DNA from: CAVSUR01 sp963731285
Lineage (GTDB): Bacteria > Actinomycetota > Actinomycetes > Streptosporangiales > Streptosporangiaceae
Direction: 5' to 3'
Assembly (NCBI GenBank): GCA_963731285.1
Contig: CAVSUR010000009.1
Coordinates: 248,001 to 312,000, forward strand
DNA: 64,000 nt
The notes beneath the pieces were generated by a model, which did not search any database, was not told the DNA's origin, and was given only the letters and a program-made list of their open reading frames with translations. This document shows positions 59,446 through 64,000 of the stretch, piece by piece. The first letter of the stretch is position 1; each line of letters starts with the position of its first letter. The position numbers were made by a program, and so were the translations under genes.

Positions 59446-60840
59446 GGGACTGTGGATCTAACGGTGTTTCCGGCCCGATCGCGCCGGGCGTGATGGCCCG
59501 GCGGGAGAGGTGCCGTGATGACCGCGACACTAGACGCCGTGACCAAGAGGAAAGCGAAGCCGGAGCCGGCGGCCGAGCAGAAGCTGGCCGAAGAGCTGGT
59601 GGCCCGGGCCCGGGAGCAGGGCGTGTCCTTGACCGGCCCGGACGGGCTGCTCAAGCAGCTGACTAAGACGGTGCTGGAGACCGCCTTGAATCAGGAGCTG
59701 ACCGAGCACCTGGGCCATGGCAAGCACGCCAGCCCGGAGCCGGGCTCGGCGAATGTGCGTAACGGCACCCGCCCGAAGACGGTGCTGACCGAGGCCAGCG
59801 GCCAGGTCGAGATCACCGTGCCGCGGGACCGGGCCGGGACGTTCGAGCCGCAGATCGCGCGCAAGCGGCAGCGGCGGCTGACCGGGGTGGATGAGATGGT
59901 GCTGTCGCTGTATGCCAAGGGCCTGACCACCGGGGAGATCTCCGCGCACTTCGCCGAGATCTACGGAGCCTCGGTGTCGAAGGAGACGATCTCGCGGATC
60001 ACCGACAAGGTGATCGAGGAGATGGCCTCGTGGCAGGCCCGGCCGCTCGATGAGATCTACGCGGCCGTGTTCATCGACGCGATCGTGGCCAAGGTCAGAG
60101 ACGGCCAGGTCGCCAACCGGCCGGTCTATGCCGCGATCGGCGTCAGCCTGGACGGCGAGCGCGACATCCTGGGCTTGTGGGCCGGGACCGGCGGGGAGGG
60201 CGCCAAGTTCTGGATGGCCGTGCTGACCGACATCCGCAACCGGGGCACCCGCGATGTGTTCTTCGTGGTCTGCGACGGGCTGAAAGGCCTGCCCGAGGTC
60301 GTCGGGAACGTCTGGCCGCTGGCCACGGTCCAGACGTGCATCATCCACCTGATCCGCAACACCTTCCGGCTGGCCTCCCGCCGGGACTGGGACGCGCTCA
60401 AACGGGCAGTCAAGCCGGTCTATACCGCGGTGAACGCCGCCGCCGCCCGGGCCGCGCTGGACGAGCTGGCCGCCGGATGGGGCCAGCGCTACCCGGCGGT
60501 CATCCGGCTGTGGGAGAACGCCTGGGAACAGTTCATCCCGTTCCTCGACTACGACGTGGAGATCCGCAAGGTCTTGTGCTCCACGAACGCCATCGAGTCC
60601 CTGAACGCCCGCTACCGGCGGGCGGTCAAGGCCCGGGGCCACTTCCCGACCGAGCAGGCCGCGCTTAAATGCCTCTACCTGGTCACCCGCTCCCTCGACC
60701 CCACCGGAACCGGGAGAACCCGGTGGGCGATGCGGTGGAAGCCCGCCATCAACGCCTTCGCGATAACCTTCGGCGACCGGTGGCCGGCCGCCGAGACCTA
60801 CTAACCCAGACGCCGGAAACACCGTTGGCGAGACAGACCC
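59446..60840 (+). mobile_element. IS256-family insertion sequence (1395 bp)
   Basis: Terminal inverted repeats of 29 bp (23 matching; the inner 15, AACGGTGTTTCCGGC, exact) lie at 59446-59474 and 60812-60840. The outer part starts GGG-CTGT at both ends. I could not see an 8-bp target duplication; the flanks GCATAGAA and GCGCATGG differ. The transposase inside is intact. The right end is five bases from the ATG of the next gene. Confidence 0.85.
59515..60804 (+). CDS. IS256-family transposase
   Basis: The 429-residue mutator-type transposase opens with DGLLKQLTKTVLETALNQELTEHLGHGKHA and VTVPRDRAGTFEPQ-type segments. Its DDE residues are in AAVFIDAIVAKVRDG (first D), FFVVCDGLKGLPEVV (second D) and VLCSTNAIESLNARYRRAVKARGHFPTE (E). 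C-x-H occurs in VQTCIIHLIRNTFR, as is usual. GTG (59515) and ATG (59518) are adjacent candidate starts behind GAGAGG. It is intact and possibly active. Confidence 0.93.
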   Translation: MMTATLDAVTKRKAKPEPAAEQKLAEELVARAREQGVSLTGPDGLLKQLTKTVLETALNQELTEHLGHGKHASPEPGSANVRNGTRPKTVLTEASGQVEITVPRDRAGTFEPQIARKRQRRLTGVDEMVLSLYAKGLTTGEISAHFAEIYGASVSKETISRITDKVIEEMASWQARPLDEIYAAVFIDAIVAKVRDGQVANRPVYAAIGVSLDGERDILGLWAGTGGEGAKFWMAVLTDIRNRGTRDVFFVVCDGLKGLPEVVGNVWPLATVQTCIIHLIRNTFRLASRRDWDALKRAVKPVYTAVNAAAARAALDELAAGWGQRYPAVIRLWENAWEQFIPFLDYDVEIRKVLCSTNAIESLNARYRRAVKARGHFPTEQAALKCLYLVTRSLDPTGTGRTRWAMRWKPAINAFAITFGDRWPAAETY

Positions 60841-60844
60841 GCGC

Positions 60845-61141
60845 ATGGAGTGGACCTTCAACGGCGAGGTGATCGAGTGGCGCGGACCGGCGCCGTATCT
60901 CTTCGTGGCCATGACGCCGGAGGAAAGCGAGGATCTCAAGGAGGCAGCCCGCGGCCTGATCTACTGGGGCCAGGTGCCGGTCCACATCACCATCGGCGAC
61001 ACCGAGTTCACCACTGCGCTGTTCCCCAAGGACGGGCGCTATCTAGTGCCCGTCAAGGTGGCGGTGCAGCGAGCGGAGAGGATCCGGGGGGGGGGGATCG
61101 TCGAGGTCGTCTTGCGTCTCAACGCCGCGCGCTGGGAATGA
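60845..61141 (+). CDS. DUF1905 protein with an 11-G tract
   Basis: The 98-residue protein is a single DUF1905 barrel: MEWTFNGEVIEWRGPAPYLFVAMTPEESEDLKEAARG, then GQVPVHITIGDTEFTTALFPKDGRYLVPVKVAVQRAERI and IVEVVLRLNA. Near the end the codons are written as eleven consecutive G (61086-61096), encoding Arg-Gly-Gly-Gly between two beta strands. The gene begins five bases after the IS256 end, so the element has replaced its upstream region and probably its promoter. Confidence 0.8.
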   Translation: MEWTFNGEVIEWRGPAPYLFVAMTPEESEDLKEAARGLIYWGQVPVHITIGDTEFTTALFPKDGRYLVPVKVAVQRAERIRGGGIVEVVLRLNAARWE

Positions 61142-61466
61142 CGGCCCACGCCGTCGGCGGCAGATGCGCACATTCTCCGTGCAGGACTGCGATGCATAGT
61201 ATTCAGCCCGGGCGGCTGCATGTTGATGCCAGCCACGGGTCAGTCAGCGCCCGCATCGCTGGCGGTGCCGGGCCGGAGGCGGCCTGCAACAGGTTGGTTG
61301 CCGTGGCCCTGGGTGCGGGACCAGCCAGCGCCGCTGAACCGCCATCACCTTCGCTCCGGACGGATCCTCGTGCTCAGGTCCATGGCAGATCGGAGATCGG
61401 GCCTACGAGCCCTTACGGCTGCGGCCGGCGGAGCAGTACCGGGTCACCTGTTTGCGCTCGCGCCCG
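61142..61466. other. Gap between convergent genes
   Basis: No gene is supported. It separates the DUF1905 gene (plus) from the end of the DHA2 exporter gene (minus). No clear terminator hairpin was recognised. Confidence 0.4.
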
Positions 61467-62990
61467 TCATCCGGGTTGGGACGGCCCGGGCGTCTGAAGA
61501 CGCCGGAGGCCTCGGACGCCGACCGCGCCGGCAGCGGCGAGGATCACGCTCGCCAGAAGCAGGGCGAGCTCGAAGCCCCGAACGAAGGAGGCAACCGCTG
61601 GGGAGAGCGCGTCCGGCCCGACGGACGCGGCGACCACGTGAACCTGACCTCCCGCAACGTCAGCACCGAACTGTGAGGCCGGCTGCCGTTCGGCCGGCGG
61701 GAGAGATCCGGCGCGTTGGTGCCAGTCGGCCAAGATCGCACTGGCGGCGATGGATCCCAGGATCGCCAGTCCCATTGCAGTGCCGATCTGGCGACAGGAG
61801 TTGAACAGGGCTGACCCGATCCCGGATGATCCCGCGGGAACCTCGGCCATGGCCGCAGCCGAACCCGCTGGGACCATCAGGCCGAAGCCCACTCCAACCA
61901 CGATGTAGCACGCTGCTGGCCACGCAAACGGTGTCGTCATTTTCAGCTGGCTCATCCCGAGCATGCCCGCGGCAGCGGTGAAGCAGCCCGCCCCCACCGC
62001 CCAGGCCACCGGCAGCCACCGTGCCAGCCGCTTTCCGAGCTGGGCCACGACGAAGTACGGAATGCAGAAGAACAGCCAGGACAGGCCGGTGCGTAGCGCG
62101 GACCATTCCTCAATGTTCTGGAAGAACAGCGTGACGTAGTAAATGAATCCCGAGAAGGCCAGGTAAGCCAGGAGGTACACCGTACATGCCCGGCTGAAGC
62201 TCGGGGTTCGCAGCAATGCCGGGGGGACCATCGGGGCCGCGACCCTACGCTCCCACGCAAAGAAGACAACCAAGAACGCGATGCCGCCGGCGGCGCAGAC
62301 AGCCACAACCGGCGAATGCCAGCCGGCGTCCGAGGAATCGACGAACCCGAAGGTCAGCAGCATCAGGCCGAACGCACTCAGCGCGACCCCCAGAACATCG
62401 AAGGAGCGGGGTACCGGCTCCCGGGACTCTGTGACCGCGACTAGGCAGATGACCACGGTCACTACCCCGATCGGGACATTGACCCAGAAGATCGATGACC
62501 AGGGAAACACGCTGAGCAGCAAGCCGCCGAGCACGCTGCCGCCCGCGACGGCCAGGCCGCTCACCGCGGCCCACAACCCGATCGGACCGGTCCTCGCATC
62601 CGGAGGGTAAGCCTCAGAGATCAGTGAGAGGGTCAACGACGACATGACGGCGCCGCCGATTCCCTGGATCACCCGGAAGCCGATCAGCATTGCGCCCGAA
62701 ACCGACAAAGCACAGCCGACTGAGGCAACCGTGAACAGCGTTACCCCGGTCACGAAAACGCGCTTGCGCCCGAAATGATCACCCAGCGCGCCGCCTGTCG
62801 GAATCAGAGCAGCCACTGCCAGGGCGTAGCCACTGACCACCCATTCCAATCCGGCGGGCAACAGGTGCAGCTCATGCTGCATGGCCGGAAGGGCGACGCT
62901 CACGATCAGGACGTCGAGCACCATCATGCCCTGAGCCATGCAAGCCACCGCGAGGGTCAGCCGCTGCCTGGGGCTTGTCCGCGGAGTCAT
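61467..62990 (-). CDS. DHA2-type MFS drug exporter
   Basis: The roughly 507-residue protein is a major facilitator drug:proton antiporter with 14 transmembrane helices (DHA2/EmrB-QacA type). Motif A is GGALGDHFGRKRVFVTG after helix 2 and motif C is GLAVAGGSVLGGLLLSVFPWSSIFWVNVPIG in helix 5. The N-terminus MVLDVLIVSVALPAMQ and the later IGSALFNSCRQIGTAMGLAILG are also typical. ATG (62990) is preferred over the GTG six bases upstream. No TetR or MarR regulator is adjacent. The strong hairpin at 63027 lies just upstream, between this gene and the YoaK-type gene. Confidence 0.9.
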   Translation of the reverse strand: MTPRTSPRQRLTLAVACMAQGMMVLDVLIVSVALPAMQHELHLLPAGLEWVVSGYALAVAALIPTGGALGDHFGRKRVFVTGVTLFTVASVGCALSVSGAMLIGFRVIQGIGGAVMSSLTLSLISEAYPPDARTGPIGLWAAVSGLAVAGGSVLGGLLLSVFPWSSIFWVNVPIGVVTVVICLVAVTESREPVPRSFDVLGVALSAFGLMLLTFGFVDSSDAGWHSPVVAVCAAGGIAFLVVFFAWERRVAAPMVPPALLRTPSFSRACTVYLLAYLAFSGFIYYVTLFFQNIEEWSALRTGLSWLFFCIPYFVVAQLGKRLARWLPVAWAVGAGCFTAAAGMLGMSQLKMTTPFAWPAACYIVVGVGFGLMVPAGSAAAMAEVPAGSSGIGSALFNSCRQIGTAMGLAILGSIAASAILADWHQRAGSLPPAERQPASQFGADVAGGQVHVVAASVGPDALSPAVASFVRGFELALLLASVILAAAGAVGVRGLRRLQTPGPSQPG

Positions 62991-63026
62991 GGCCACAGCC
63001 TGCCTGACTTAACCGGTCCGGCACCA

Positions 63027-63054
63027 CCCGCCTCCCGTCGGTACGGGAGGCGGG
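63027..63054 (-). terminator. Perfect 12-bp hairpin between the YoaK-type and MFS genes
   Basis: CCCGCCTCCCGT and ACGGGAGGCGGG form a perfect 12-base-pair stem with a CGGT loop. It lies 136 bases after the YoaK-type stop and 37 bases before the MFS start (both on the minus strand). It is most likely the terminator of the first gene; an operator for the exporter is the alternative. Confidence 0.6.
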
Positions 63055-63189
63055 GGACCTCACCGTACGCCATTTCGAGGTAGCAGGTATCGAGTAAGTA
63101 CTGCGGTGGCTTGCGCTCAGTGAACTGGCTGGAGGCTGAGCAGTACCCAGGACTTGCCGCCTCGCCTGGAGGCCGCCAGGCTGGCAGGT

Positions 63190-63954
63190 TCACGTATCGG
63201 GCGGCTGCATCATCAGGATCGGGAGGGCCAAGACGAGCACGGTGAACGACGCCAAGACCGGCCACAAGACCCCGTACCCGGTCATCGCCGCTCCCGCCGC
63301 GGCGCCAATCAGGAAGATGCCGATGGACGCGCTTCGCCGCGCGGCACGGGGATTGGTGCCGCCCCCCAGCGTTGATTCCGCGAGCAGGCCGCACAGCGTC
63401 AAGGTCATCACGTTGGTGGCCAGGTCGCGGATCCCCCAGCGGCGCATCAGGGTGTTCTGAATGCCCATCGCGAACGCGAGGATCCCGATCACCAGGTACC
63501 GCGCACGGCCGGTCGGTCCGGGATGGGTCAGCGCGACGACCAGCGCGGCGATGCCGACGAGGCCGGCGTCGCTGGCAAGGCCGACCCGCCGGCCCGTCTC
63601 CCCGGCCTGCACAAGCCTGCCCCCGGCCACCGCCCCCGCAGCAAAGCAAGCCAGGGCCGCCACATAAGGCACCACGTTGCTGCCAGGAAGAGGTGACGCG
63701 GGCTCGCCGCCAGCGCGCGCGCCCACGGTGAAGGCAAGGAGGAGGATGTTGCCGGTCATGGTCTCGACAAAGGCGTGACCGAGCCCCAGAAAGGTGGCCG
63801 CGTCGAGCATCCCGCACACGGCGGTGATGCCATACACGCCCACCGCCAGCGGCGGCAGCCGGACGGCCCGGATCACCGCCGCCAGACGCGGCCCGCCCAC
63901 GCTGCCAGGTCGGTCCACCGTCGTGGCTGCCGGATCAGGGAGCTTGTCCGCCAT
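63190..63954 (-). CDS. YoaK / DUF1275 family membrane protein
   Basis: The 254-residue product is a DUF1275 (YoaK) protein with about six membrane helices. YGITAVCGMLDAATFLGLGHAFVETMTGNILLLAFTVGA is the signature N-terminal part (D and N conserved), and ILAFAMGIQNTLMRRWGIRDLATNVMTLTLCGLL is the second conserved block. The family is widespread and resembles sulfate permease-like membrane proteins, without known function. It starts at an ATG 46 bases from the right edge of the window and precedes the DHA2 exporter on the same strand. Confidence 0.88.
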   Translation of the reverse strand: MADKLPDPAATTVDRPGSVGGPRLAAVIRAVRLPPLAVGVYGITAVCGMLDAATFLGLGHAFVETMTGNILLLAFTVGARAGGEPASPLPGSNVVPYVAALACFAAGAVAGGRLVQAGETGRRVGLASDAGLVGIAALVVALTHPGPTGRARYLVIGILAFAMGIQNTLMRRWGIRDLATNVMTLTLCGLLAESTLGGGTNPRAARRSASIGIFLIGAAAGAAMTGYGVLWPVLASFTVLVLALPILMMQPPDT

Positions 63955-64000
63955 CTCCTCGTCGTATCATCCGCAACCAGCCGAACGCCATTCCGAACCG

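Noticed and set aside
59530..60939. 469-residue minus-strand frame opposite the IS256 transposase
   Set aside because: It is a shadow of an intact transposase gene, with no recognisable domain.

Overview
This is a high-GC actinobacterial chromosome segment. Third codon positions are strongly G/C, GTG and TTG starts are common, purine-rich ribosome sites of the AGGAGG type recur, and the gene families are typical of filamentous actinomycetes (LysM hydrolase, YtrA-type GntR with its ABC exporter, split LigD, many insertion sequences). I cannot name the genus; a Streptosporangiales- or Streptomyces-like soil organism fits. No rRNA, tRNA or CRISPR array was seen.

Region 1 (1-19.6 kb) is mostly intact chromosome. 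It holds the 5' end of a trehalose-phosphate synthase, a YbdK-type carboxylate-amine ligase, a LysM cell-wall protein, a phospholipase-C-like phosphoesterase, a PE+Pol LigD protein, two divergent CDF metal exporters followed by an ArsR regulator and ArsP-like permease, a Vps62-like membrane protein, an NCS1 permease and a peptide built from 11-residue repeats. It also carries decayed genes: a hisD/lacI deletion scar, a frameshifted haloalkane dehalogenase and an MFS fragment.

Region 2 (19.6-36 kb) has two neighbouring secreted proteins of unknown function, a decayed LuxR/LAL-type regulator interrupted by a cleanly bounded ISL3-family element, and a run of small stand-alone genes. These include a membrane protein, a lipoprotein, a SixA phosphatase, a pentapeptide-DinB fusion, a sacsin-like GHKL ATPase and a TOPRIM protein.

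Region 3 (36-61 kb) is a mobile-element graveyard. IS1182, IS1380 and IS110 transposases are broken, while IS4, IS3 and IS256 copies look intact. Between them lie a monooxygenase, a three-gene operon of unknown function, a GntR/ABC exporter operon, an HNH nuclease and a HicAB toxin-antitoxin pair. Two enzyme genes sit inside structures with terminal inverted repeats but no transposase: an amidohydrolase (44955-46587) and a class IV aminotransferase (54483-55509). The second is inserted in a tyrosine recombinase gene between exact 18-bp direct repeats. These two cargo-only cassettes are the most unusual feature of the window.

Region 4 (61-64 kb) returns to ordinary genes: a DHA2 drug exporter and a YoaK-type membrane protein separated by a strong hairpin.
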